Part shown: positions 8,072 to 16,170 of the stretch, in pieces | Position numbering within the stretch: the stretch's first letter is position 1 | Layout: each line of letters begins with the position of its first letter | Assembly: GCA_021787595.1 (NCBI GenBank) | Contig: JAJYLQ010000005.1 | Span: 1 to 64,000, forward strand | Direction of reading: 5' to 3' | DNA: 64,000 nucleotides | DNA from: Chloroflexota bacterium | Lineage (GTDB): Bacteria > Chloroflexota > Anaerolineae > Anaerolineales > Villigracilaceae | Position numbers and translations under genes: made by a program | The notes under the pieces: generated by a model | Told to the model about the DNA's origin: nothing | The model's database searches: none | The model's input: only the letters and a program-made list of their open reading frames with translations

Positions 8072-9763
8072 TTATTGCCTGAAGAATACAACAAGACTGT
8101 GGAACAAAGCCGGATTCAGTTCTAAAAACCGTTCTTTGTAACCGGAGACTGCCAGCAATGTACTTATGATAATCGTTGCGCCTGCCAGGCCGATGGCTAA
8201 AATCGAGTAAGGCATCCGGGCCATTCGCCAGCGGGAGAGAAATTGATGACCGGCCCAGAATCCGGTGAGCGCCAATAGGATCAGGGCCGGCATGAAGTCG
8301 GCGATGAAACGCATCGTGCAATAGAAATAGATCATGATCGTAACAAAGGACACCGATGCCGCCCCGGCCAAAACAATCGAAATCCACGCCAACGATTCTT
8401 GATTCGTGTCCGTACGCGAAGAATCTTTGGAGCGCCTGCTAAAAACCTTTTTCATGATGGTAAAAGCGGGAATCAGGGCAAACAATAAGAACGGGGCAAT
8501 ATACAGCAAGCCGGTGATCTTTTCCCTTGAATAGTAAAAATCCGGCACGCTGTGAAAAAGGGCAAATGATTGATCCCCCGAATACGGCTTGAGAAATGGA
8601 AATTGGCGCAGAGTTTTGAATGGTGTCAATAAGTAGTTGTAAAGATTGGCCGGGATATAAGAGAGTGAAAAGATATCTTTGAAGTGGTTGCGATAATCTA
8701 TTCCGCTCAGCTGATAGCGCAGGCCCGATTCGAAGATGGAACCAAACCGCGCCCAGTTATACCATCCGAGCAAAAGCGCGCCTGCGATCAAAGGTACGGC
8801 CAGTGCTGTTAATGGCTTCCATGCTTTCGCAATGTCACGTGTTCGGAAATAGTCTCGCACGATCCATATGACGATCATCGCAATGATGAATAACGCCGGC
8901 AAAACCAATGTCAGGCGCGACGCAATTGCAAGACTCAGCACAACGCCAGCCAGGGCCAATTTCCAGGCGGAAGGCGACGGCCCGTCATCCAGCGCCATGA
9001 ACGCGAAGAACAATCCGCCAATCAGGAAAAATTGCCCGCTTATGATGGATGCTTCGTAGATCTCGGGCTGGCTCAACATCCAGGTCATCGGGCTGATCAA
9101 TCCGCAGAGGAAAATTCCCAGTAACGCCGTCCACACCGGGAGGTCCGGAAAGAAGCGCCGCCAGAGTTCGAGCGCAAAGACTGATTCGACGCCGAAGAGT
9201 CCAAGCACGGAAGCGAAGACAATATACTGGTCGCCAACTTCTCCGGGAATCCAAAATTTTGCTGCGGCCAGAAACAGCGCCGGCGCCGGTCCCCAATAAA
9301 GATAAAACTTTCCTTTGTAGAGCGAGCTGTCGAAAATATAGAACGCATCCGGCTGGGACTTGCGCGCCTGAACGTCATAAGGATCGGGCAAGGATAAGAG
9401 CGTCGCATTTGGTTCGATCTCCAGCGAAAGCCGTCCATGCTGGAAAGAAGTCGCAAGCATGTCATAGTAATTCGTTGCGGCGGGCCACTTTGTCCAGAAT
9501 CCGGCGCTGACGAACCAAACGTAAATTGTGGCAATCAAAACACCGGTCAAACCCGCGAGGAAATAAACGCGTTTGAGTTTCGATGAAACCGGTGAAAAGA
9601 ATACCGAACAAGTGACGATCAGAATGCCGGCCATCAGAAGCGCAATCCGGCTCATGCCCCAATGAACGTTTCGATCGAGCCCGATGCGATTCGCGAAAAT
9701 TGCAATTGCCGCAGGCACAACACCAAAGATCACTGCAATGGTCAGTATCGAACGCTTTTTCAT
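8072..9763 (-). CDS. Polytopic membrane protein, GT-C-like, first of two paralogues
   Basis: 563 residues from the ATG at 9763 (MKKRSILTIAV). A longer frame to 9973 overlaps the upstream gene and carries no family sequence. It has about 12 hydrophobic segments with a large soluble loop after the second or third. The loop holds the run YKGKFYLYWGPAPALFLA, which is closely matched in the next gene as YKGRYYLYFGPTPALLLA. This architecture recalls lipid-linked sugar transferases of the GT-C fold, but I do not recognise a defined family. Confidence 0.7.
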   Translation of the reverse strand: MKKRSILTIAVIFGVVPAAIAIFANRIGLDRNVHWGMSRIALLMAGILIVTCSVFFSPVSSKLKRVYFLAGLTGVLIATIYVWFVSAGFWTKWPAATNYYDMLATSFQHGRLSLEIEPNATLLSLPDPYDVQARKSQPDAFYIFDSSLYKGKFYLYWGPAPALFLAAAKFWIPGEVGDQYIVFASVLGLFGVESVFALELWRRFFPDLPVWTALLGIFLCGLISPMTWMLSQPEIYEASIISGQFFLIGGLFFAFMALDDGPSPSAWKLALAGVVLSLAIASRLTLVLPALFIIAMIVIWIVRDYFRTRDIAKAWKPLTALAVPLIAGALLLGWYNWARFGSIFESGLRYQLSGIDYRNHFKDIFSLSYIPANLYNYLLTPFKTLRQFPFLKPYSGDQSFALFHSVPDFYYSREKITGLLYIAPFLLFALIPAFTIMKKVFSRRSKDSSRTDTNQESLAWISIVLAGAASVSFVTIMIYFYCTMRFIADFMPALILLALTGFWAGHQFLSRWRMARMPYSILAIGLAGATIIISTLLAVSGYKERFLELNPALFHSLVVFFRQ

Positions 9764-9828
9764 TCGGATGCTTTTATCTCGATTCCAATTGGATGCCTGT
9801 GGCTTTGGCAAGATTGCCCGGATGACTT

Positions 9829-11304
9829 TCAGGAAATTCCAAACCAGGTCAGGTGGCTTGCGAACGCGATAAGGGTGTTCAGGATGATGGAGAGAATCGC
9901 GATCATCGTCCCGAAAGCCGGCAGCCATTTCTGCAAATTCGTTCTGTTCCCGGCCCATGAACTTATTTCCCAAAGCCCAATCACGGCAAGCATTGTCAGA
10001 GACGGGGCAAAGTCGGCCTCATAACGCGTTGCGGCGTAGAAGAACATCATCAATGGAATGAATGCTGCCAGAAAAGAACCGATCAGGCTTATATTGATCC
10101 AATTGAAAAGGCCTTCTTCGCTGGATTTCGCTCCCCTTTTGATCCGGCTTGCGATAAGGGAAAGTATTGGAACAGCCGCAAAGACGATAAACGGGCTGGC
10201 GCATATCAGCCCGGTGATCACTCCGTCAATCACATAAGGTTTGGGCAGCCCATAAAACGGGAAGAGGGGCGTTTTGTTCCCATTTTGCGGAACCAGGAAT
10301 GGAAAAGAGTTGCTGATCGAAAAGGGATTGAGAAAATAATTGTACAAATTCTGTGGGATGTATCCGCGCAGGAACATGGTGTGGTAGAAACTTTGGAGAT
10401 TGTAAGCAAGCTGGTAATAAAGTCCGAATTCGAAGATCGAGCCGAAGCGGGCGTAGTTGTACCACGCCAGGACGGCTCCGCCGATTGCCAGTGGAGTGAG
10501 CAATGTTCCGGCTGGCAGGATCAGCCTGGAATACGATTTTGAGCGGAGGGCCTCCCATGCCAGAAGCGCAAGAATCACAAAAACCATGAATGCGATTGGG
10601 AACGATTCCGTGATCCGTGCGGCGGCTGAACCGGCCCACAAAATGCCGGCCGCCAACAGCCACCGAGCTTTGATCTTTCCCTGCTCAAAAGCAGGAAAGA
10701 CACAAGTCAATCCCGCCAGGAAGAAGAATTGTCCGCCGGACAAGGCGGCTTCATAAATCCACGGATGAACCAACATCCTTGTGAATGGTCCGATCAAACC
10801 TGCCGCGAGGATCGCGAGAGCATCCATCCAGTCTGGTAAATTACCGAAGAAACGACGCCGAATTTTTATCAGGAGGAAACTTTGAAGAACGAAGATCCCG
10901 GCGACAAAAACAAACACCAGATATTGGTCGCCAATCTCCAACGGCACGAGATATTTGATGATTGCCAAAAGCAGCGCGGGCGTCGGACCAAAGTAAAGAT
11001 AATACCGGCCTTTATATAGAGAGGCATCCATGACAAAAGGAATGTTGGCGCGCTGTTGCGGGTCATAGGGATTTTGCAGCGCCAAAAGCGATGGATCCGG
11101 TTTAGCCAGCAGCGCGAGCTGGCCGCGCTGAAAAGCTGCTGCGAGTTGATCGTAATAATTGCTGGTCTTTGGCCAATATATCCAGTGACCGCCAGATATA
11201 AGCCCCACATAGGTAATAATAACCGCAGCAATGGCGATCACCAAAAGAAAACCCTCTTTATTGAAAATTGAAGGCGTACCAGCGGATGAAATATTTCTAT
11301 TCAT
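9829..11304 (-). CDS. Polytopic membrane protein, GT-C-like, second paralogue
   Basis: 491 residues, shorter at the C terminus than its downstream neighbour (8072-9763) and clearly homologous to it. Both share a periplasmic-type loop with NYYD, NPYDPQ / DPYDVQ and the YLYFGP-like run. Tandem duplication is the simple explanation. It starts after the AT-rich interval that precedes the tRNA-Pro promoter. The function is not known; transfer of sugars from a lipid carrier is a guess from topology. Confidence 0.7.
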   Translation of the reverse strand: MNRNISSAGTPSIFNKEGFLLVIAIAAVIITYVGLISGGHWIYWPKTSNYYDQLAAAFQRGQLALLAKPDPSLLALQNPYDPQQRANIPFVMDASLYKGRYYLYFGPTPALLLAIIKYLVPLEIGDQYLVFVFVAGIFVLQSFLLIKIRRRFFGNLPDWMDALAILAAGLIGPFTRMLVHPWIYEAALSGGQFFFLAGLTCVFPAFEQGKIKARWLLAAGILWAGSAAARITESFPIAFMVFVILALLAWEALRSKSYSRLILPAGTLLTPLAIGGAVLAWYNYARFGSIFEFGLYYQLAYNLQSFYHTMFLRGYIPQNLYNYFLNPFSISNSFPFLVPQNGNKTPLFPFYGLPKPYVIDGVITGLICASPFIVFAAVPILSLIASRIKRGAKSSEEGLFNWINISLIGSFLAAFIPLMMFFYAATRYEADFAPSLTMLAVIGLWEISSWAGNRTNLQKWLPAFGTMIAILSIILNTLIAFASHLTWFGIS

Positions 11305-11397
11305 AATCTATGGAGCAAATTAGACGTGGCAGCAGGATTATAACCGCACGCCGGGCGGACAAAATAGCGCGAGCCAAAACTGTCAGAATCGCTTTAC

Positions 11398-11426
11398 TTG
11401 TCAAAAGGATAGGCGGCAGGTATAAT
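11398..11426 (+). promoter_or_regulatory. Promoter of tRNA-Pro
   Basis: TTGTCA (11398-11403), a 17-bp spacer and a perfect TATAAT (11421-11426). The tRNA starts 31 bp further on. Confidence 0.75.
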
Positions 11427-11457
11427 GCGTCCTGCTTTTGGAAACACCCATGTGTTT

Positions 11458-11531
11458 CGGGGCGTGGCTCAGCCCGGTAGAGCGCACGGTTCGGGTCCGT
11501 GAGGTCCCGAGTTCAAATCTCGGCGCCCCGA
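11458..11531 (+). tRNA. tRNA-Pro (CGG)
   Basis: Acceptor CGGGGCG pairs with CGCCCCG, the discriminator base is A, the D arm is GCTC/GAGC, the anticodon stem is CACGG/CCGTG with loop TTCGGGT (anticodon CGG), and the T arm is CCGAG/CTCGG. The 3' CCA is not encoded. The CGGGG start is typical of bacterial proline tRNAs. Confidence 0.93.
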
Positions 11532-11848
11532 CAAAAAGCGAAGTTTTACAAGCCAGAAACCTCACGGCAATAAAATTTTCGCAGCCGTGAGGCGGCTGGC
11601 GGCAAAAGGGGAAGAAGTTCGTTAGCGCGGCTTCCAGCCGCAACCAAAGAGATCACCACAAAGGTTTTTTCTTCGCATCCATAAAGGAATTTCTCTGTGC
11701 CCTTTGTGCCTAAGCACTGTGTTCTATCGATGTCATGATGGATTCTCAAGGGTAATACCATAAAGACAATGGAACCTCCGTTGGGGACACAAATCAAATC
11801 TTCTCTTATACATGAGCATGTCGTAAAGGGATGTTCGCCTTCTTGAAA
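11532..11848. other. Intergenic stretch without a visible gene
   Basis: Between the two tRNA genes I see short inverted repeats (for example CCTCACGGC with GCCGTGAGG near 11560-11592) and no convincing frame or RNA gene. Confidence 0.5.
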
Positions 11849-11879
11849 TCAAAACCCGCCATCACCCGGCGGGTTTTGA
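11849..11879 (-). terminator. Intrinsic terminator after tRNA-Met
   Basis: AAAACCCGCC and GGCGGGTTTT form a 10-bp stem with a 7-nt loop. It lies 43 bp past the 3' end of the minus-strand tRNA. It is symmetric, so it can act in both directions. Confidence 0.8.
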
Positions 11880-11921
11880 TATAACCACTTTGCTGCTAAA
11901 AACCTCATCATGGTTACTGGA

Positions 11922-11996
11922 TGGTGCCGAGGGTGAGATTTGAACTCACGACCAAGGGCTTATGAGTCCCCTGCTCTGCCACTGAGCTACCTCGGC
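11922..11996 (-). tRNA. tRNA-Met-like (anticodon CAT), with encoded CCA
   Basis: On the minus strand GCCGAGG pairs with CCTCGGC, the D arm is GCTC/GAGC, the anticodon loop is CTCATAA (CAT), the T arm is GTGAG/CTCAC, and ACCA ends the molecule. The acceptor starts with a G-C pair, so this is not an initiator. It is an elongator Met tRNA or a tRNA-Ile2 read after lysidine modification. One anticodon-stem pair next to the loop (A-G) looks mismatched. Confidence 0.88.
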
Positions 11997-12086
11997 GTGG
12001 CTTCGAGCGGCGCAAATATTACTATGAGACAAAGCCTTTGTCAACAGAAGGCCGCGCGCAAGGTATAATGATGCAAAGGAGAGCGC

Positions 12087-12974
12087 ATGAAAGTCTTGGT
12101 GCTGACAGGTGGAACAAAAGACCGCTCTTTCATCCAGAGCGCGCTGGAGAAATCCGGGCATCAGATGATTCACGCGGGCAGCGCGGAGCAGGCCAAACGG
12201 CTGATCGAAGCCGGAGAATCCCGCTTCGTCATCGCGGATTTCGACCTGCCCGAGGTTCAAAACTATGATCTCATCCGACGCGTGCGCGCCCTGAAACTTC
12301 CGCCCGTTTATTTCCTGATGCTGACCTCCAGTGAAAGCGACTCGGTCGAAGCCGACGACACATTACACAAACCGTTGAATGCAGCCGAGCTCAAGGCCCG
12401 CATCATGATTGGCCAGCGCTTTCTTTCGCTGGGTGACAGCCTATCCCAGGCGCGCGACCAGATCGAGAACCTGGCAATCTACGACAATCTGACGAGTCTG
12501 ATGAATCGCAGCGCTTTTCATCGAACCGCGCAGGGCGAACTGGAGCGCGCCCGCCGCGCCGGTTCGCCGGTGAGCCTGATCGCACTGGACATCGACAGCT
12601 TCAAATTCCTCAATGAAAAATACGGGGTCCAAATGGGCGATGAAATCCTGAGGGTCGTATCGCAAACCATCCGTGAGAAGAGCCGCCCGTACGACTGCAT
12701 CGGGCGCTGGAGCGGCGACGAATTCATCATTGCGCTTGCAGGCGTGATCGGCACGGATGCTGAAAAGATTGCCACGCGGATCCTCAGCGGCGTTCAATCC
12801 ACGCGGGTCACGTACAAGGACAACATCGTCAATGTAAGCGTCAGTGCGGGTGTCGCCTCCGCATCCTATATCAGTGCCTCGACTGAAATTGAACCGCTGA
12901 TCGAGCAGGCGCGGCAGGCCATGACCCGCGCCAAGGAAGCGGGCGGAGATCAAGTCAATCTCATTTACTTATGA
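12087..12974 (+). CDS. Receiver-GGDEF protein (diguanylate cyclase-like)
   Basis: 295 residues. Residues 1-115 form a CheY-like receiver with Asp in ADFDLP as likely phosphoacceptor and Lys in HKPL. Residues about 125-293 are a GGDEF domain. The active-site loop is SGDEF instead of GGDEF. An RxxD inhibitory site (RPYD) stands five residues before it, as usual for product-inhibited cyclases. The enzyme would make cyclic di-GMP from two GTP; whether the Ser variant is active has to be measured. The RBS AAGGAG and a TATAAT at 12064 precede it. Confidence 0.88.
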   Translation: MKVLVLTGGTKDRSFIQSALEKSGHQMIHAGSAEQAKRLIEAGESRFVIADFDLPEVQNYDLIRRVRALKLPPVYFLMLTSSESDSVEADDTLHKPLNAAELKARIMIGQRFLSLGDSLSQARDQIENLAIYDNLTSLMNRSAFHRTAQGELERARRAGSPVSLIALDIDSFKFLNEKYGVQMGDEILRVVSQTIREKSRPYDCIGRWSGDEFIIALAGVIGTDAEKIATRILSGVQSTRVTYKDNIVNVSVSAGVASASYISASTEIEPLIEQARQAMTRAKEAGGDQVNLIYL

Positions 12975-13021
12975 TCCATCGCCCCGCTCTCTTGAGCGTT
13001 TTTTCTTCATGTTGGATTAGT

Positions 13022-13086
13022 ATTACAGCGCAAGGTCAAGCTCAGGCCGCCGTCCTCGGCGCAGCAAGCAACTTTGCGCTGTAACG
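13022..13086. mobile_element. Short MITE-like relative of the 172-bp elements
   Basis: A 65-bp sequence starts with ATTACAGCGCAAGGTC and ends with CAACTTTGCGCTGTAACG. These ends are those of the 172-bp elements at 19685, 20581 and 60396, but in reverse orientation and with a different, shorter interior. Flanks are TTAGT and TTAGA, a partial target duplication. The rest of 12975-13168 holds no gene. Confidence 0.7.
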
Positions 13087-13168
13087 TTAGAAAATCCTTC
13101 GAACAATTTTGGGGTGGTAAAATCAGCCCGCTTTCTGGACATAAAATTCAGCAGAGCAAGGAGGCCCA

Positions 13169-13648
13169 ATGAAAGTGGATGACGGTCAGGTCATTTCCAT
13201 GCATTACACACTGCACGTGGATGGACAGGTTGTAGATTCATCGGAAGGCGGCGAGCCTTTGCAATTCATCCAGGGCATGGGACACATCATTCCCGGCCTG
13301 GAGCACGAGCTTTACGATATGAATATCGGTGACAGCAAAAAAGTCGTCGTCGCGCCGAAGGATGGATACGGCGAAACGAATGCCGAGGCCTTCATGGATG
13401 TGCCGCGCGGTTCGTTTCCTCCGAATGTGCCGCTGAAGGCCGGAACTGAATTGGAATTGCGCGACCAGGCAGACCATCCGGTTTACGCGCGCATCGAAGC
13501 CGTCAGCGACACAAATGTTCGTTTAAATATGAATCATCCGCTGGCTGGTAAGGAACTTCATTTCGATGTGAAGATCGCGGACATCCGCCAGGCCACCGAC
13601 GAGGAAATCTCGCACGGGCATGTTCACAGCGGCGAACATAACCACTAA
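13169..13648 (+). CDS. slyD: FKBP-type peptidyl-prolyl isomerase, SlyD-like
   Basis: 159 residues, close to SlyD length. An FKBP domain (about 1-70 and 125-145) is interrupted by an insert-in-flap chaperone domain (about 70-125). It catalyses cis-trans isomerisation of prolyl bonds and acts as a folding helper. The C terminus HGHVHSGEHNH is a short histidine-rich metal-binding tail of the kind used in nickel handling in SlyD. The RBS AAGGAGG precedes the ATG, and a terminator follows at 13656. Confidence 0.92.
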   Translation: MKVDDGQVISMHYTLHVDGQVVDSSEGGEPLQFIQGMGHIIPGLEHELYDMNIGDSKKVVVAPKDGYGETNAEAFMDVPRGSFPPNVPLKAGTELELRDQADHPVYARIEAVSDTNVRLNMNHPLAGKELHFDVKIADIRQATDEEISHGHVHSGEHNH

Positions 13649-13655
13649 ACAAACG

Positions 13656-13677
13656 CCTCCGCACATGCGGAGGTTTT
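13656..13677 (+). terminator. Intrinsic terminator after slyD
   Basis: CCTCCGCA pairs with TGCGGAGG, followed by TTTT. The stretch to 13795 holds nothing else I recognise. Confidence 0.8.
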
Positions 13678-13795
13678 CATTTGGCATATTGCACAAGCCG
13701 AAGTTCTCTAACGTCAGCTATACATTAATAATTTTTGTGCAGAGTGGATTCTTCTGGGCTTGCTCAGGCTAACGCGCACTTAAAAAAAACGAGAA

Positions 13796-14095
13796 TCATT
13801 TCTTTCGTTTCTCCAGCCACTTCTTGAAGGATTTCTGACTCTCACCTGAAGGCTTGCCCAAGACAAGATTCTCTATACTGACATCTTCATCCAAATCAGG
13901 CCAGTGAATCCCCTCACCGTCACCTATCAAACGCCAATTTTTGCGTTCCTTTGCTGTTCCATGCAGGAGGCGCGGAAACCACGCAAGTGGAACGGAAACT
14001 GTACGCCCATCGCTTAAGTCTACGATCAACGTGTCATCGGTCACTGTGACATTTTGCGCTGAAGCCATGCGAAGTTCAGTCGCTAAAGTAGTCAT
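13796..14095 (-). CDS. DUF2442 protein
   Basis: 99 residues with the DUF2442 pattern: a short beta-rich body containing DGRTVSVPLAWFPRL, then WRLIGDGEGIHWPDLDEDVSIENLVLG. The C terminus is a basic KKWLEKRKK tail. It overlaps the end of the DUF4160 gene by 20 nt, so the pair is co-expressed. DUF2442 and DUF4160 are often neighbours and have been suggested to form toxin-antitoxin-like modules; the activity is unproven. Confidence 0.85.
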   Translation of the reverse strand: MTTLATELRMASAQNVTVTDDTLIVDLSDGRTVSVPLAWFPRLLHGTAKERKNWRLIGDGEGIHWPDLDEDVSIENLVLGKPSGESQKSFKKWLEKRKK

Positions 14096-14321
14096 ACCAT
14101 CCCTCCAAGAGCATCTTCTGATTATCCTCGACCAATCCTTGAATACGATTTAGTTCGCTCCGGCTGTATCCGCCGCTGTTTTGTAACCGCACAGGATCAA
14201 GCCAGAATTTTGCTTTGTTCTTTTCACGCTCCACATGTACATGAGGCGGTTCATCGCGGTCACCGGAATAGAAAAAGAAGCGATAGGCCCGTGTTCCCAG
14301 ATTGTCGGCATAAGCATTCAA
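14076..14321 (-). CDS. DUF4160 protein
   Basis: 81 residues with the family hallmarks: RFFFYSGDRDEPPHVHVERE near the N terminus and KMLLEGWYDYF at the end. It is the first gene of a two-gene unit with the DUF2442 gene. A role in a toxin-antitoxin-like pair is possible but not shown by the sequence. Confidence 0.88.
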   Translation of the reverse strand: MNAYADNLGTRAYRFFFYSGDRDEPPHVHVEREKNKAKFWLDPVRLQNSGGYSRSELNRIQGLVEDNQKMLLEGWYDYFSD

Positions 14322-14347
14322 ATTATAGCACCTCCATCATCAACGAC

Positions 14348-14662
14348 TCAAAAAACGAACTGAAATATCGTTAACGCCGCCATTCCCACTAATATCGTCA
14401 GCAGCGTATTCTTCGTCCATGCGGCGACTAGGATCGCGACCGCACCCGCCAGCAAACGGTGATTTCCCAGGCTGAAATCCAATGTCCCGGAAGGCATCAG
14501 CAATTCTGGAATCACAATGGCAGATAGCACCGCAGGCGGGACAAATCGCAAAGCGCGTCGTATCACTTCCGGGATTTCAAAGCGGCCAAACAAATAGATG
14601 AACGAAAGCCGCATTCCGTAGGTCAACAAACCGCCCAATATCATCGTCAGCCAGATATTCAC
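14348..14662 (-). CDS. azlD: AzlD family branched-chain amino acid exporter subunit
   Basis: 104 residues with four hydrophobic segments and the AzlD-type N terminus (MILGGLLTYGMRLSFIYLFGR) followed by RRALRFVPPAVLSAIVIPEL. With AzlC it forms an inner-membrane exporter for branched-chain amino acids or analogues. It overlaps azlC by 4 nt. Confidence 0.9.
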   Translation of the reverse strand: MNIWLTMILGGLLTYGMRLSFIYLFGRFEIPEVIRRALRFVPPAVLSAIVIPELLMPSGTLDFSLGNHRLLAGAVAILVAAWTKNTLLTILVGMAALTIFQFVF

Positions 14663-15360
14663 AGCGTCTCCTTTGCAGATTTACGATTCTCCAAATACGT
14701 ACCAACAAAGATTCCAATCAACGCGGCGAGAATCAATCCAAGTTTGAACGGCAGGCTATATGCAATCAACGCAACAGCTCCCGCCGATACCGCCGCGGCC
14801 ACGACCGGATAATCCTTCAATACCGGTGTGACCATGGCGATGAACGTCAGCGGCAATGCAAAGTCAAGCGGCCAGCTCGCTGGAATGGCCGTGCCAAGAA
14901 ATATTCCAAGCGCAGTGCCGACCTGCCAGGTTGTCCACAACGCCAATCCCGCGCCCAGAAAGAACCAATGGCTCGTCGGCGTGAATCCATCTTCTTCATA
15001 ATGAATGATGGTGGTGGCATAGACCTCGTCCACCAAAAGATAAGCCAGAAGTGTCTTCCAGCGCGTCGGCAGGTGTTCAATATACGGCGCAATGGACGCA
15101 CTGTATAACAAATGCCGCATGTTGACAACTGCAATGGTCAGCACAATGATGAGTCCCGGCGCGGACTGGTGAATCATCTGCGCGGCCACGAATTGGGATG
15201 ATCCGGCAAAGACGATGGACGACATCATTTGCGCGGGAGCCGCTGAAAGTCCGGATTCGAGCGCCAGCGCGCCGTAGATCAATCCAAATGGGAAGACTCC
15301 AACCAGGAGCGGGAATTCGGCTCGAACTCCCGCCAAAAAGGATTTCGTTCTTCGATTCAT
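14659..15360 (-). CDS. azlC: AzlC family branched-chain amino acid exporter
   Basis: 233 residues with about six membrane segments. Family motifs include FPFGLIYGALALESGL near residue 25 and SSIVFAGSSQFVAAQM near residue 50. It works with AzlD in export. An AGGAG RBS lies within the gap to the acyltransferase-like gene, whose stop is 6 nt upstream, so the three genes form one operon. The reason for pairing an exporter with an acyltransferase-like protein is not clear. Confidence 0.92.
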   Translation of the reverse strand: MNRRTKSFLAGVRAEFPLLVGVFPFGLIYGALALESGLSAAPAQMMSSIVFAGSSQFVAAQMIHQSAPGLIIVLTIAVVNMRHLLYSASIAPYIEHLPTRWKTLLAYLLVDEVYATTIIHYEEDGFTPTSHWFFLGAGLALWTTWQVGTALGIFLGTAIPASWPLDFALPLTFIAMVTPVLKDYPVVAAAVSAGAVALIAYSLPFKLGLILAALIGIFVGTYLENRKSAKETL

Positions 15361-15366
15361 GGTCTC

Positions 15367-16086
15367 CTAATGCGGAAGCGGAATACCTGCGTAACTTTGT
15401 AATGTCATCTCGAGATACATGTTGCGGATCGCGGACTCCAACACACTCTTGATGCGGACGCGCTCGTTTGCCGAATTATTGTTCGGGTTGAACGCAATTG
15501 ATTTTCCAAGTTTGACCTGACGCAACCCTGGATGCACCGCCATCGGACAAAAGCGCAAAACGTTTTGGGTACGTTCGTAATACATTTCGCCCAGCCGCGC
15601 AAAACCTTTCTTGAACGGACTCATATTGCATTGTTCATCGCGAGGCAAAGCCGGGTCTTCCGGGAAGATCAGCAGGCTCCTGCCTTCCTGCAAATAGTTC
15701 ACGCTGATGCGATAGGTCTCCAAAAGTTCTTCGCCCTGCCAGACCGGAATACATTCGATGCTCGATAAAAGTCGAACCGATATTTGAGAGAGCATTCGTG
15801 AAAAAGGCACGCTCAACGGCGGAGGAATATGCAATTGCGGTTCGACGAAATCCTTGTTCAAATAAGCGGCAGCTTTCGACCAATCCATCATGTCACCCAC
15901 CGCCCACGGATACAATCGGACCGGCAAAGAACAACATACCGCGATCGGTCCCAATGCCAGCGCATGATTTCCTACAAAAACCGCCGGACCATCCTTGGGA
16001 AAATTTTCATCGCCAACCATTTCGCCACCCCAAATGGAAACATCCAACAAAGCCTTTAAGATTTTATAAAGCACGTCACCCGACAT
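15367..16086 (-). CDS. PlsC-like acyltransferase-fold protein, catalytic motif degenerate
   Basis: 239 residues resembling 1-acyl-glycerol-phosphate acyltransferases: VFVGNHALALGP near residue 37 and the LLIFPED block near residue 145 sit where NHxxxxD and FPEGT are found. The aspartate of the HX4D catalytic motif is Gly here and the EGT is EDP, so ordinary acyl transfer is doubtful. A good RBS (GGAGGTGG) precedes the ATG. It leads the azlCD operon. It may be a divergent enzyme or a non-catalytic relative. Confidence 0.6.
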   Translation of the reverse strand: MSGDVLYKILKALLDVSIWGGEMVGDENFPKDGPAVFVGNHALALGPIAVCCSLPVRLYPWAVGDMMDWSKAAAYLNKDFVEPQLHIPPPLSVPFSRMLSQISVRLLSSIECIPVWQGEELLETYRISVNYLQEGRSLLIFPEDPALPRDEQCNMSPFKKGFARLGEMYYERTQNVLRFCPMAVHPGLRQVKLGKSIAFNPNNNSANERVRIKSVLESAIRNMYLEMTLQSYAGIPLPH

Positions 16087-16170
16087 AATCCACCTCCGGT
16101 GTTTGATGTCGTGCCATTTACATTATATAACAACAAATTAGACGAGAAGAAACGGTTTCAATCTTACTTA

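Noticed and set aside
9764-9973. N-terminal extension of the first membrane paralogue
   Set aside because: The extra 70 residues overlap the upstream gene in another frame and start before its stop; MKKRSILT at 9763 fits a signal-anchor start.
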